From NCBI RefSeq assembly GCF_044582145.1, contig NZ_JBDODO010000019.1: DNA of 20,140 nt. The stretch is one strand, 5' to 3'. Shown here piece by piece: positions 6,805 to 14,182 of this stretch. Position numbers and translations under genes: made by a program. Each line of letters begins with the position of its first letter. Position 1 is the first letter of the stretch. The notes beneath the pieces were generated by a model. It did no database searches. It had not been told where the DNA came from and saw nothing but the letters and a program-made list of their open reading frames with translations. The DNA comes from Guyparkeria sp016278265 (GTDB lineage Bacteria > Pseudomonadota > Gammaproteobacteria > Halothiobacillales > Halothiobacillaceae).

Positions 6805-7534
6805 GCTCGTCTTCCTCCGCCGTTGTCGTCGGCGGCTCGTCGAACAGCAAAGGGTGGTGGCGGTCGACGTACTCCAGCACATCCTTGACCGCCCCCACCA
6901 CGGCACGGGGCGAGACCGTCGCGCCGGTGAACTGGTCGAAGATGCCGCCATCCTTCTTCACCGCCCAGTCCTCGGCCGGGGGATCACCCAGCCGACGCCC
7001 GGAGAAATCCTGTATCCAGTCGGTCTTGTCCGCCTTGATCTTGTCACCGAGGCCCGGGGTCTCTTTCTGCTCGAGCACGCGCACGCCGGTGATTTCACCA
7101 TCGATCGTCACGCCCACCAGCAACCGGATATCGCCACTGTAACCGCGGTGAGTAACCACCGGGATGGCCACCGCCACCACCTCGCCATCCTCGCGGGCAC
7201 GAAACCCCAGTTGACCGGCACGCATCGCCCGCTCGCGCTGCTCGACCGGCAGCGTCGTCGGCAGCACGTCTGTCGTGGCCGGCCGGATCACCGGCTCACC
7301 CAACTCAAGCGCCTCGGGATCGGGCAGCACAAAGGCCTCTTCGACCGGATTGTTGTCGTGCGCCTGGCCCTGCAGCACCGCCATGATCTGGCCGAGCAGC
7401 ACGGCCTGGCGATTCATCTCGATCTGGTCGGCGGTCTTCTGCTGGGTATAGGCGACAAACCCCACGCCCAAACCGAAGAACATGGCCAACACCACCGCGG
7501 TGATCACCACGCGACGCAGTTCCAGATTGATCAC
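6797..7534 (-). CDS. rnfG: Ion-translocating oxidoreductase complex subunit RnfG
   Basis: Flavoprotein subunit anchored by one N-terminal helix (about residues 8-29), with most of its 245 residues predicted outside the cytoplasm. The covalent-FMN motif D-x-x-T-G-A-T is intact at residues 200-206, so T206 should carry FMN attached by the flavin transferase ApbE. apbE is not in this window and must be elsewhere. ETPGLGDKI (158-166) is the other conserved stretch of the family. The start is GTG at 7534, one base after the rnfD stop. The tail after the FMN domain is acidic and short. Its neighbours are rnfD upstream and rnfE overlapping downstream. Confidence 0.95.
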   Translation of the reverse strand: MINLELRRVVITAVVLAMFFGLGVGFVAYTQQKTADQIEMNRQAVLLGQIMAVLQGQAHDNNPVEEAFVLPDPEALELGEPVIRPATTDVLPTTLPVEQRERAMRAGQLGFRAREDGEVVAVAIPVVTHRGYSGDIRLLVGVTIDGEITGVRVLEQKETPGLGDKIKADKTDWIQDFSGRRLGDPPAEDWAVKKDGGIFDQFTGATVSPRAVVGAVKDVLEYVDRHHPLLFDEPPTTTAEEDEHE

Positions 7535-7535
7535 G

Positions 7536-8585
7536 TCAGCGGCCCTCCGTGTCGGTACCGACTCTGTCCTTGCGACCGAAGACCGGCGGCTGAGTGTAGT
7601 AATCGATCAGGGGGACGGCCAGGTTCATCAGCAGAATGGCAAAGGCCACCCCATCCGGGTAGTTACCGAAACTGCGAATCAGCACCGCCAGCACGCCGAT
7701 GCCGAAGCCAAATACCAATCGCCCCCGCGGCGTGGTGGACGCGGTGACCGGGTCCGTGGCGACGAACAACGCCCCGAAAATGACCCCACCGGTGACCAGG
7801 TGGAACAGGGGATCGGCAAAACGGTCCGGATCGATCCCCCACAGCAAAGCAGCCGTCAACAGCACCCCGGCCACCATCGCGGCCGGAATGTGCCAACGGA
7901 TCGCCCCGCGATAGAGCATCCTGGCGCCGCCAGCGAGAAAGGCGAGATTGAGCCAAATAGACCAGCCTCCCCCCTGCCAAATCGAGAGGCTTGCCCCGGT
8001 GACCTCACCGCCCTGGGTCGCCACCATGCGCCATTGATCAAGCGGCGTGGCCTGACTCAGGGCATCGAAGCCGGTGGTGCCCGGCAGCATGCCAAAGAAG
8101 GTCCATTGCGCGGCCTCTATCAGCGTCAGGCTCGCCGCCCCGCCCTCGATCGGCGCACCCCAGCGGGTCATCGCCTCGGGGAAGGACACCAGCAGCACCA
8201 CATAACCGACCATCGCCGGATTGAACAGGTTGTAGCCGATGCCGCCATAAAGCTGCTTGGCGACGACCACCGCGAAGACCGCGCCCACCACCGGCAACCA
8301 CCAGGGCGCCAGGTTGGGCAGGCACAGCGCAAGGATCCAGCCGGTAATCAAGACCGATCGATCGCTCAGCGCCGGCTGGAACGGCCGCGCCCGCAGCCAC
8401 AGCATCAGGGCCTCGGTCAGCCAGGCCGCGCCAATGGCCAGCGCCACGTTAAACAACACGCCCCAGCCCAACAACCAGATCGCGACCACCGTGCCGGGCA
8501 CCAGCGCCCATAGCACCACCGTCATCATGTCGGCCACGTTGGAGCGGGCCTCGACGTGTGGCGAGGTCTGGACCGGAAACTTCAT
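7536..8585 (-). CDS. rnfD: Ion-translocating oxidoreductase complex subunit RnfD
   Basis: Multi-pass inner-membrane subunit, 349 residues, with covalent FMN. It opens with SSP-type TSPHVEARSNVADMM (7-21) and has LAPWWLPVVGAVFAVVVAKQ (92-111). The flavinylation motif D-A-L-S-Q-A-T is at 174-180, so T180 is the expected FMN site; E. coli RsxD has the same S-Q-A-T form. Later conserved segments are AIRWHIP, ATDPVTASTT, GRLVFGF and the C-terminal PDGVAFAILLMNLAVPLIDYY. ATG at 8585 overlaps the rnfC stop by 4 bp (ATGA), indicating translational coupling. In the complex it probably forms part of the ion path together with RnfA and RnfE. Confidence 0.96.
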   Translation of the reverse strand: MKFPVQTSPHVEARSNVADMMTVVLWALVPGTVVAIWLLGWGVLFNVALAIGAAWLTEALMLWLRARPFQPALSDRSVLITGWILALCLPNLAPWWLPVVGAVFAVVVAKQLYGGIGYNLFNPAMVGYVVLLVSFPEAMTRWGAPIEGGAASLTLIEAAQWTFFGMLPGTTGFDALSQATPLDQWRMVATQGGEVTGASLSIWQGGGWSIWLNLAFLAGGARMLYRGAIRWHIPAAMVAGVLLTAALLWGIDPDRFADPLFHLVTGGVIFGALFVATDPVTASTTPRGRLVFGFGIGVLAVLIRSFGNYPDGVAFAILLMNLAVPLIDYYTQPPVFGRKDRVGTDTEGR

Positions 8586-10321
8586 GACGACCCTCCAGGC
8601 CGTTCGGTGGGCTCATCCGACGGGCGTTCGGCACCATCCGGCTCGCCCGTGGCACGTTCGCCTTGCTGCACGCGCGCCTTGCGCTCCTTGGCCCGGGCGC
8701 GGGCGGCCTCGATACTCATCGACGCGGCGGATTGGCCATCGTCGGCCGACTTCGTCGCGCTCTGGCTGCCATCCCCGTTGGCGTTGGCGGAGGCGTCGGC
8801 CTCCTTGGCGTCCTTTTTTGCCGCCTTCTCTTGGGCGGCCTTGATGGCGGCACGCTTCTTCGCCAGCGCTGCCTCCCGTTCGGCCTTCTGCCGCTCGATG
8901 CGCTCGTTGTGGAACTCGAAACGCCGGCGGGCATGCTCGGCCTTGGCGCGCTCGCGCTCGGCCGACCAGATCTCGGTCTTGGCATGGCGGAAGTACTGCA
9001 CCAGCGGGATGTGCGACGGACAGACCGCCGAGCAGACGCCGCATTCGATGCAGTCGAACAGGTGGTAGTCGTGGCTGCGCTCGAACTGTTGGGCGCGCGC
9101 GTACCAGTAGAGCTGCTGCGGCAGCAGATCGGCCGGGCAGGCCTCCGAACAGCGCGAGCAACGGATGCAGGGCTGCGGCGGTGGTGTCGGATCACGATCG
9201 GCCGGCCGCATGGCCAGGAGACAGTTGGTCGCCTTGACCACCGGCACCTCGTCTTCGTGCAGGGCGAATCCCATCATCGGCCCACCCATCAGCAATCGAT
9301 CGACGCCGTCGGTGTAACCACCGGCCGCCTCAATCACCTTCGCCATCGGCGTGCCGATGCGCACCCGGAAATTGCGCGGCTCGGTCACCCCGCCGCCGGT
9401 CACGGTGACCACCCGTTCGGTCAGCGGACGCCCCTCGACCACGGCGTGCCAGCTGTTGGCCACGGTGCCGACGTTCAGGCACAGCAACTGGTAGTCGGTG
9501 ACGTGCCGATTGCGCGGCACCTCGATGCCGGTGAGCGTGCGGATCAACTGCTTTTCGCCGCCGGCGGGGTAGATGCTCGGCACCACCTTGATCTCGAAGC
9601 GCTGCTCGCCCTCCTCGGCCGCCAATCGGTCAATCACCGCCTGCAGGGCCTCGATCGCCCGCGGCTTGTTGTCCTCGATGCCGATCAGGCACCGCGAGGC
9701 GCCAACGGCATGCAGCAGCATTTGCGCGCCGCGCAGGATGGGCTCGGGCGCCTCCTGCATCAGTCGGTCGTCACAGGAAATGAAGGGTTCGCATTCCGCG
9801 CCGTTGAGCACCAGCGTCTCGACGCCGCCGGGGTTGGCGGTGGCCAGCTTGACCGCGGTGGGGAACACGGCGCCACCCAGGCCGACGATGCCGGCCTCGC
9901 GTAGCCGTGCCCGGATCTCGACCGGACTCTTGTTTTGGTAATCGGGCCAGGGATCGAGCGGCTCGGCCTCGCGGTCCTCGCCATCGGCGGCCAGTACGAT
10001 GCTCTGGGCCGACAGCCCACCGGGATGCGGCAGCCCACGCGGCTCGATCGCCTGGATCACACCCGAGGTGGGCGCGTGGATGGCGGCGGAGATGAAATCG
10101 TCCGGGCGAGCCAGCAACTGGCCGCGACGGACGTGGTCACCGACCGCGACCACCGGAATGGCTGGCGCGCCGATATGCATGTGCAACGGCAGGACGTACT
10201 CGTCAACCAGCAGCATCTCGCCGATCGGGCGATCGCAGGCCGGCGCCTTGTGGTAGTCGAGATCCAGCCCGCCGTGGAACCCGTGCAGGCCCGGGGATGT
10301 CGTGGCGCGCGCCTCAGGCAT
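8582..10321 (-). CDS. rnfC: Ion-translocating oxidoreductase complex subunit RnfC
   Basis: Peripheral cytoplasmic subunit that binds NAD(H) and FMN and passes electrons through two [4Fe-4S] clusters; 579 residues. FHGGLDLDYHK (15-25) starts the domain. GLGGAVFPTAVKL (147-159) and NGAECEPF (173-180) belong to the nucleotide/flavin fold, and YPAGGEKQLI (251-260) is conserved. The cluster ligands are C385, C388, C391, C395 and C424, C427, C430, C434. From about residue 450 the chain becomes a charged Lys/Arg/Ala/Glu-rich helix and then a low-complexity Ser/Glu/Pro tail, as in long gammaproteobacterial RnfC proteins. The frame is open well upstream, but ATG at 10321 gives the normal N-terminus and overlaps the rnfB end by 8 bp, so I chose it. 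Confidence 0.95.
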   Translation of the reverse strand: MPEARATTSPGLHGFHGGLDLDYHKAPACDRPIGEMLLVDEYVLPLHMHIGAPAIPVVAVGDHVRRGQLLARPDDFISAAIHAPTSGVIQAIEPRGLPHPGGLSAQSIVLAADGEDREAEPLDPWPDYQNKSPVEIRARLREAGIVGLGGAVFPTAVKLATANPGGVETLVLNGAECEPFISCDDRLMQEAPEPILRGAQMLLHAVGASRCLIGIEDNKPRAIEALQAVIDRLAAEEGEQRFEIKVVPSIYPAGGEKQLIRTLTGIEVPRNRHVTDYQLLCLNVGTVANSWHAVVEGRPLTERVVTVTGGGVTEPRNFRVRIGTPMAKVIEAAGGYTDGVDRLLMGGPMMGFALHEDEVPVVKATNCLLAMRPADRDPTPPPQPCIRCSRCSEACPADLLPQQLYWYARAQQFERSHDYHLFDCIECGVCSAVCPSHIPLVQYFRHAKTEIWSAERERAKAEHARRRFEFHNERIERQKAEREAALAKKRAAIKAAQEKAAKKDAKEADASANANGDGSQSATKSADDGQSAASMSIEAARARAKERKARVQQGERATGEPDGAERPSDEPTERPGGSS

Positions 10322-10904
10322 TGGCCAGGCCCTCGCTACGGGCGGCCGGGCCACGCGTGGGCACCGGGTGGGCGGATTCCGGCATCGGGAACCGGTAGGC
10401 CTCGACGCCCTCCTCGATCGGCACCATGTCAATGCAGTCCACCGGACAGGGCTCGACGCAGAGATCGCAGCCGGTGCACTCATCCTCGATCACGGTGTGC
10501 ATCTGCTTGGCAGCGCCGAGAATGGCATCGACCGGGCAGGCCTGGATGCACTTGGTGCAGCCGATGCAGACCTCCTCGTCGATCACGGCCAGCTTCTTGA
10601 CCTCCTGCACCTCGAGATCGTCGTCCAGCGGCTTGAACTCCACGTCGAGCAGATCGGAGAGATTGCGGATGGTCGACTCGCCGCCGGGCGGGCAGCGGTT
10701 GATATCCGCCTCGCCCTTGGCCATCGCCTCGGCGTAGGGCTTGCAGCCGGGGTAGCCACACTGGCCGCACTGGGTCTGCGGCAACAGCTCGTCGATGCGC
10801 TCGGCGAGCGGGTTGCCCTCGACCCGGAAGAACTGCGCGGCCAGACCGAGCAAGACCCCGAAGAGGATCGCCAAGCCCACCGCAAGAAGAATCGCCGCCC
10901 ACAT
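10314..10904 (-). CDS. rnfB: Ion-translocating oxidoreductase complex subunit RnfB
   Basis: Ferredoxin-like subunit, 196 residues, anchored by an N-terminal helix (about 3-26). The domain order is standard. First comes a four-cysteine cluster domain (C46, C49, C54, C71; QCGQCGYPGCKPYAEA). Two [4Fe-4S] ferredoxin motifs follow, with C113, C116, C119, C123 and C143, C146, C149, C153. It is the likely entry point for electrons from ferredoxin, or the exit point to it or to SoxR as in E. coli. ATG at 10904 shares its A with the rnfA stop (TGATG), so translation is coupled. It is slightly longer than E. coli RsxB because of a Pro/Arg-rich C-terminal tail (179-196). Confidence 0.96.
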   Translation of the reverse strand: MWAAILLAVGLAILFGVLLGLAAQFFRVEGNPLAERIDELLPQTQCGQCGYPGCKPYAEAMAKGEADINRCPPGGESTIRNLSDLLDVEFKPLDDDLEVQEVKKLAVIDEEVCIGCTKCIQACPVDAILGAAKQMHTVIEDECTGCDLCVEPCPVDCIDMVPIEEGVEAYRFPMPESAHPVPTRGPAARSEGLANA

Positions 10905-11491
10905 CAGACGCTCACCATGCCGGCAAAACCCATGAAGCCCAGTGCCATCAGCCCGGCGGTGACTAGGGCGATCGGTACGCCCTCGAAGGCCGCCGGCACG
11001 TCGGCCGCGGCCAATCGTTCACGCAGGGCCGAAAACAGGATCAGCACCATCGAAAAGCCCACCGAGGCACCGAAGCCGTACAGCGCCGATTCCACGAAGC
11101 TGTTGGCTTCCTGCACGTTGAGCAGCGCCACGCCCAGCACGGCACAGTTGGTGGTGATCAGCGGCAGGTAGATGCCCAGCACGTTGTGCAGCAACGGGCT
11201 GGTCTTCCTGACCATCATCTCGGTGAAGTTGACCACCACCGCGATCACCACGATGAACATGATCGTGCGCAAATAGCCCAACCCCAACGGCTCAAGCAGC
11301 CACGCGTGGGTCAGATAGCTTGCGATCGCCGAGAGGGTCAGCACGAAGGTGGTCGCCAACGACATGCCGATGGCAGTCTCGACCTTGTTCGATACCCCGA
11401 GAAACGGGCACAGGCCGAGGAACTTCACCAGCACGAAGTTGTTGACCAGGATGGTGCTGATCAGGATGAGGATGTATTCCGTCAAGGCCAC
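10904..11491 (-). CDS. rnfA: Ion-translocating oxidoreductase complex subunit RnfA
   Basis: Integral membrane subunit of 195 residues, very close to E. coli RsxA. It contains NNFVLVKFLGLCPFLGVSNK (17-36), VVNFTEMMVRKTSP (86-99), LGIYLPLITTNCAVLGVALL (105-124) and RERLAAADVPAAFEG (156-170). C28 and C116 are the conserved membrane cysteines, matching those of RnfE. The start is GTG at 11491 with a poor ribosome-binding site (GGTAG). No better in-frame start is nearby, and the N-terminus matches the family. It is the first gene of the rnf operon. An extended -10 promoter and a structured leader lie immediately upstream, so expression control is likely to act here. Confidence 0.96.
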   Translation of the reverse strand: MALTEYILILISTILVNNFVLVKFLGLCPFLGVSNKVETAIGMSLATTFVLTLSAIASYLTHAWLLEPLGLGYLRTIMFIVVIAVVVNFTEMMVRKTSPLLHNVLGIYLPLITTNCAVLGVALLNVQEANSFVESALYGFGASVGFSMVLILFSALRERLAAADVPAAFEGVPIALVTAGLMALGFMGFAGMVSV

Positions 11492-11523
11492 CTACCGGAG
11501 TGATGCGAAACCGCGCCGGCGGG

Positions 11524-11564
11524 GCCGGCACTCTGCGCGCGAATGGTAGCAAGGAAGTGCCGGC
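11524..11564 (-). promoter_or_regulatory. Inverted repeat in the rnf operon leader
   Basis: GCCGGCACT (minus strand, 11564-11556) and AGTGCCGGC (11532-11524) are perfect 9-bp complements separated by 23 nt. They lie between the predicted promoter and the rnfA start, and end about 33 nt before the GTG. A stem this GC-rich in the 5' UTR could control translation of rnfA, whose own ribosome-binding site is weak. No T-tract follows, so it is not an ordinary terminator. Confidence 0.4.
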
Positions 11565-11585
11565 GCCGACGAACCGATATGTTCA

Positions 11586-11594
11586 ATCATACCA
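11586..11594 (-). promoter_or_regulatory. Extended -10 promoter for rnfABCDGE
   Basis: On the minus strand TGGTATGAT combines the TGn extension with a -10 hexamer matching five of six positions. The -35 region at 17 bp spacing (CCGAAG) is poor, as is common for extended -10 promoters. Transcription would start near 11579, leaving a leader of about 88 nt. No terminator was seen after dnaQ (stop at 11646), so read-through from yaiI-dnaQ may also contribute. Confidence 0.45.
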
Positions 11595-11645
11595 TTCGCC
11601 ACTTTCAACTTCGGACGCGTCAGCACTTCGACGTGGTGGCCGCAA

Positions 11646-12359
11646 TCAGGAACCGATGGCCGGCCACTCGAACGTCGCGTCGGCCTTCCTGAGCCGTTCG
11701 ACCCATTCGGCGTGTGCGTTGGCTGCCTCGGCCTCGGCGGCAATCACCCGCAGCTGCGGCCGATCGCTGCGGATCGTACCAAGTGCCGCCTGCCCCCCGG
11801 TCGCTGTCTCGGCCGGGTTGTCGAAGGATAGATCCCACTGCCCGCCGGTCAGGGCGAGATAGACGTCGGCCAGGATCTCGGAGTCGAGCAAGGCGCCGTG
11901 CAGCGTCCGATCGGAATTGTCGACCTGGTAGCGACGGCAGAGGGCATCGAGGCTGTTGCGCTGCCCCGGGTGCTTGTGCCGGGCGATGGCCAGCGAGTCG
12001 GTGACCAGGTCGACGTGCTCGGCCAGCGGCGGGAAGCCGGCACGTTTGAGCTCGGCATCGAGGAAACCGACGTCGAACGCCGCATTGTGGATGATCAGCT
12101 CGGCACCGCGGACGTATTCGAGGAATTCCTCAGCCACCTCGGCGAAACGCGGCTTGTTCTCCAGGAAGTCGTTGGACAGACCGTGCACGGCGAACGCGCC
12201 CGCATCCACCACGCGCTCCGGGTTGAGGTACTGGTGGTAGTTGCGGTGCGTCAGGCGCCGTTCAACCAGCTCGACTGCGCCGATCTCGATCAGCCGGTGG
12301 CCCTCCTCGACCGGCATGCCGGTGGTCTCGGTATCCAGAACGATCTGTCGCAGGGTCAT
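11646..12359 (-). CDS. dnaQ: DNA polymerase III epsilon subunit (3'-5' exonuclease)
   Basis: Proofreading exonuclease of the replicative polymerase, 237 residues. The DEDDh active site is complete: D9 and E11 in VLDTETTGM (7-15), D96 in IHNAAFDVGFLDAEL (90-104), and H154 and D159 in HGALLDSEILADVY (154-167). DALCRRYQVDNSDR (138-151) is typical of bacterial epsilon. After the exonuclease domain, GGQWDLSF (172-179) sits where E. coli epsilon has its beta-clamp-binding QTSMAF, so QWDLSF may serve that role. The C-terminal segment (about 195-237) should bind the alpha polymerase subunit. ATG at 12359 overlaps the yaiI stop (ATGA). E. coli dnaQ pairs with rnhA, which is absent here. Confidence 0.95.
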   Translation of the reverse strand: MTLRQIVLDTETTGMPVEEGHRLIEIGAVELVERRLTHRNYHQYLNPERVVDAGAFAVHGLSNDFLENKPRFAEVAEEFLEYVRGAELIIHNAAFDVGFLDAELKRAGFPPLAEHVDLVTDSLAIARHKHPGQRNSLDALCRRYQVDNSDRTLHGALLDSEILADVYLALTGGQWDLSFDNPAETATGGQAALGTIRSDRPQLRVIAAEAEAANAHAEWVERLRKADATFEWPAIGS

Positions 12360-12826
12360 GCCTTGTTCTCGCGTTGCTCTCGTTGGTACTGGTTCAGCCA
12401 GCGCTCGAGCGCGCTGGCGAAGGCCTGTTTGTCCCGGGCGTGCAACGGTGCCGGCCCGCCGGTGGCGATCCCGCTTTCCCGCAGCGTCTGCATGAACTCG
12501 CGCTGGACCTGACGGCCGCGGATCGACTCATTGGAAAACACCTCGCCGCGCGGGCCGATCACCGCCGCGCCCTTGGCGAGTGCCTCGGCGGCCAGCTCGA
12601 TGTCCGCCGAGATCACGAGATCCCCGGGCTCGGCCGCCTCAACAATGACATTGTCCGCGACATCGAATCCCGGTGCCACTTGCATGAAGCGCACCCGCTT
12701 GGACCGCGGCACGGCGATGGCGTGATTGGCCACCAGCACCACGTCCACGCCGACCCGGTCGGCGGCGCGGAAGAGCATCTGCTTGATGGGGACGGGGCAG
12801 GCGTCGGCGTCGACCCAGATGGACAA
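12356..12826 (-). CDS. yaiI: YaiI/YqxD (DUF188) family protein, TTG start
   Basis: Small protein of 156 residues, matching E. coli YaiI (about 152) along its length. It starts SIWVDADACPVPIK after the initiator, followed by VVLVANHAIAVPRS, GFDVADNVIVE, GDLVISADIELAAEAL, NPRGE-like GPRGEVF, and the C-terminal FMQTLRESGIATGGPAPLHARDKQAFA. The DADACP and SADIEL acidic motifs resemble a PIN-like nuclease fold, but the biochemical role is not established. The start was set at TTG 12826: AGGAG lies 6 nt upstream, and family proteins begin exactly here. The in-frame ATG at 12886 would add 20 unrelated residues and has no ribosome-binding site. It is translationally coupled to dnaQ downstream. A 19-bp dyad lies 42 bp upstream. 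Confidence 0.9.
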   Translation of the reverse strand: MSIWVDADACPVPIKQMLFRAADRVGVDVVLVANHAIAVPRSKRVRFMQVAPGFDVADNVIVEAAEPGDLVISADIELAAEALAKGAAVIGPRGEVFSNESIRGRQVQREFMQTLRESGIATGGPAPLHARDKQAFASALERWLNQYQREQRENKA

Positions 12827-12867
12827 ACGGTTCTCCTCGGCATTCGCCCGAACGAGGCAGGCGGCAA

Positions 12868-12886
12868 ATGATCGGATTCCGATCAT
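12868..12886. promoter_or_regulatory. 19-bp perfect dyad upstream of yaiI
   Basis: ATGATCGGA and TCCGATCAT are perfect inverted 9-bp arms around a single T. The minus-strand TATGAT (12887-12882) overlaps the right arm and could be the -10 of the yaiI-dnaQ promoter, so a bound regulator would block it. No matching -35 is evident. The symmetry is seen; operator function is inferred. Confidence 0.4.
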
Positions 12887-12938
12887 ACGCGAGCACGCCC
12901 CCCGGGTGATGCCTGTCGAGATCGCGGTGCATCACGAT

Positions 12939-12947
12939 TGCTATGAT
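12939..12947 (+). promoter_or_regulatory. Extended -10 promoter for the flavoprotein gene
   Basis: TGCTATGAT has the TGn extension and a five-of-six -10 hexamer. Transcription would start near 12954, about 25 bp before the ATG at 12979. GCATCA (12929-12934) and TGATGC (12944-12949) form an inverted repeat across it. The -35 region is weak. Confidence 0.4.
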
Positions 12948-12978
12948 GCCCCGTCATTCAGCCCAGACAGGACCGAAC

Positions 12979-14154
12979 ATGGACTTCGACGTGGTGATCA
13001 TCGGCGCGGGCGCGGCCGGACTGATGTGTGCGGCGACGGCGGGCTATCGCGGCCGGCGGGTGCTGGTGCTCGACCACGCCCGCAAGGCGGGGCAGAAGAT
13101 CCTGATGTCCGGCGGCGGGCGCTGCAATTTCACCAACCTCAACAGCACCCCGAGCCAGTTTCTCTCGGCCAACCCGCGCTTCTGCATCTCGGCCCTCAGG
13201 CGCTACCCGCCATCGACCTTTCTCGAACTGGTCGATCGCCATGGCATCGAGCATGTCGAAAAGGCCGCCGGCCAGCTGTTCTGCGCCGGCAAGGCAAAGG
13301 ACATCGTCGATATGCTGCTTACCGAGTGCGAGTGGGCAGGCGCCGAGATCCGATTGAACACCAGCGTCACGGCCATCGACGCGATCGAGGGCGGTTACCG
13401 GCTTGCCACCAACAACGACACGATCACGACCGAATCGCTGGTGATCGCGACCGGGGGGCTCTCGATCCCGACCATGGGCGCGACCCCGTTCGGCTACGAG
13501 ATCGCCCGTCAGTTCGGCATCGATCTATTGCCCACGCGTGCCGGGCTGGTGCCCTTCACCCTGCACCCCGACCTCAAGGAGCGCCTCGCCCCGCTGGCCG
13601 GCATGAGCGTCCCCGTCGCCGCGACGGCCGGCGGCATGCGCTTCGAGGAGCCGATGCTGTTCACCCACCGCGGCCTGTCCGGCCCGGCCATGTTGCAGAT
13701 CTCGAGCTTCTGGCAACCCGGCGAGCCGCTGGTCATCGACCTGCTGCCCGGACGCGACGCGGCCGCGGAGCTCGCCGAACGGCGCGCGGCGCACCCGCAG
13801 GGCACCGTGCTCCACTACCTCGACGAGCATCTGCCGCGGCGACTGAGCCGCATGCTCTGCGACTGGCATGGCTGGTCTCGCCCGCTACAGGAGCATTCAC
13901 GCGACGATCTGGCGGCAGCCGCAGACCACTTGCATCACTGGTCCATTCGCCCGGCCGGCACGGAGGGCTACCGGACGGCCGAGGTCACGCTTGGCGGGGT
14001 CGATACGCGCGAGCTCTCCTCGCAGACCATGGAAGCACGCAACCAGCCGGGTCTATTCTTCATCGGGGAGGTGGTCGACGTGACGGGCCACCTCGGCGGC
14101 CACAACTTCCAGTGGGCCTGGGCCTCCGGGGTCGCCGCCGGCCAGGCGGCCTGA
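12979..14154 (+). CDS. yhiN: YhiN/HI0933-family FAD-dependent oxidoreductase
   Basis: Flavoprotein of 391 residues, closely similar to E. coli YhiN throughout. The N-terminal dinucleotide-binding motif VVIIGAGAAG is at 5-14, with acidic D32 ending the second strand. Family-specific segments are KILMSGGGRCNFTN (40-53), GQLFC (98-102), IATGGLSIP (156-164), ATPFGYEIA (168-176), FTHRGLSGPAMLQISS (228-243), GTEGYRTAEVTLGGVDT (327-343) and the C-terminal FIGEVVDVTG (361-370) with GGHNFQWAWASG (373-384). No signal peptide or membrane segment is seen. The substrate is unknown; databases often label relatives as aminoacetone oxidases, which is not proven for this branch. ATG at 12979 has AGGA 8 nt upstream. 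It is divergent from yaiI and 28 bp upstream of the MgtC-like gene, suggesting a two-gene operon. Confidence 0.93.
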   Translation: MDFDVVIIGAGAAGLMCAATAGYRGRRVLVLDHARKAGQKILMSGGGRCNFTNLNSTPSQFLSANPRFCISALRRYPPSTFLELVDRHGIEHVEKAAGQLFCAGKAKDIVDMLLTECEWAGAEIRLNTSVTAIDAIEGGYRLATNNDTITTESLVIATGGLSIPTMGATPFGYEIARQFGIDLLPTRAGLVPFTLHPDLKERLAPLAGMSVPVAATAGGMRFEEPMLFTHRGLSGPAMLQISSFWQPGEPLVIDLLPGRDAAAELAERRAAHPQGTVLHYLDEHLPRRLSRMLCDWHGWSRPLQEHSRDDLAAAADHLHHWSIRPAGTEGYRTAEVTLGGVDTRELSSQTMEARNQPGLFFIGEVVDVTGHLGGHNFQWAWASGVAAGQAA

Positions 14155-14182
14155 ACCAGGGCACAACGAACAGGGAGTCGGC

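Noticed and set aside
8044..8064. RnfD flavinylation motif reads S-Q-A-T rather than S-G-A-T
   Set aside because: E. coli RsxD has the same S-Q-A-T form, so this is normal for RnfD.
8582..8974. Ala/Lys/Glu-rich tail of RnfC as a frameshift or foreign fusion
   Set aside because: Long charged, repetitive C-termini are usual in gammaproteobacterial RnfC proteins, and the frame is uninterrupted.
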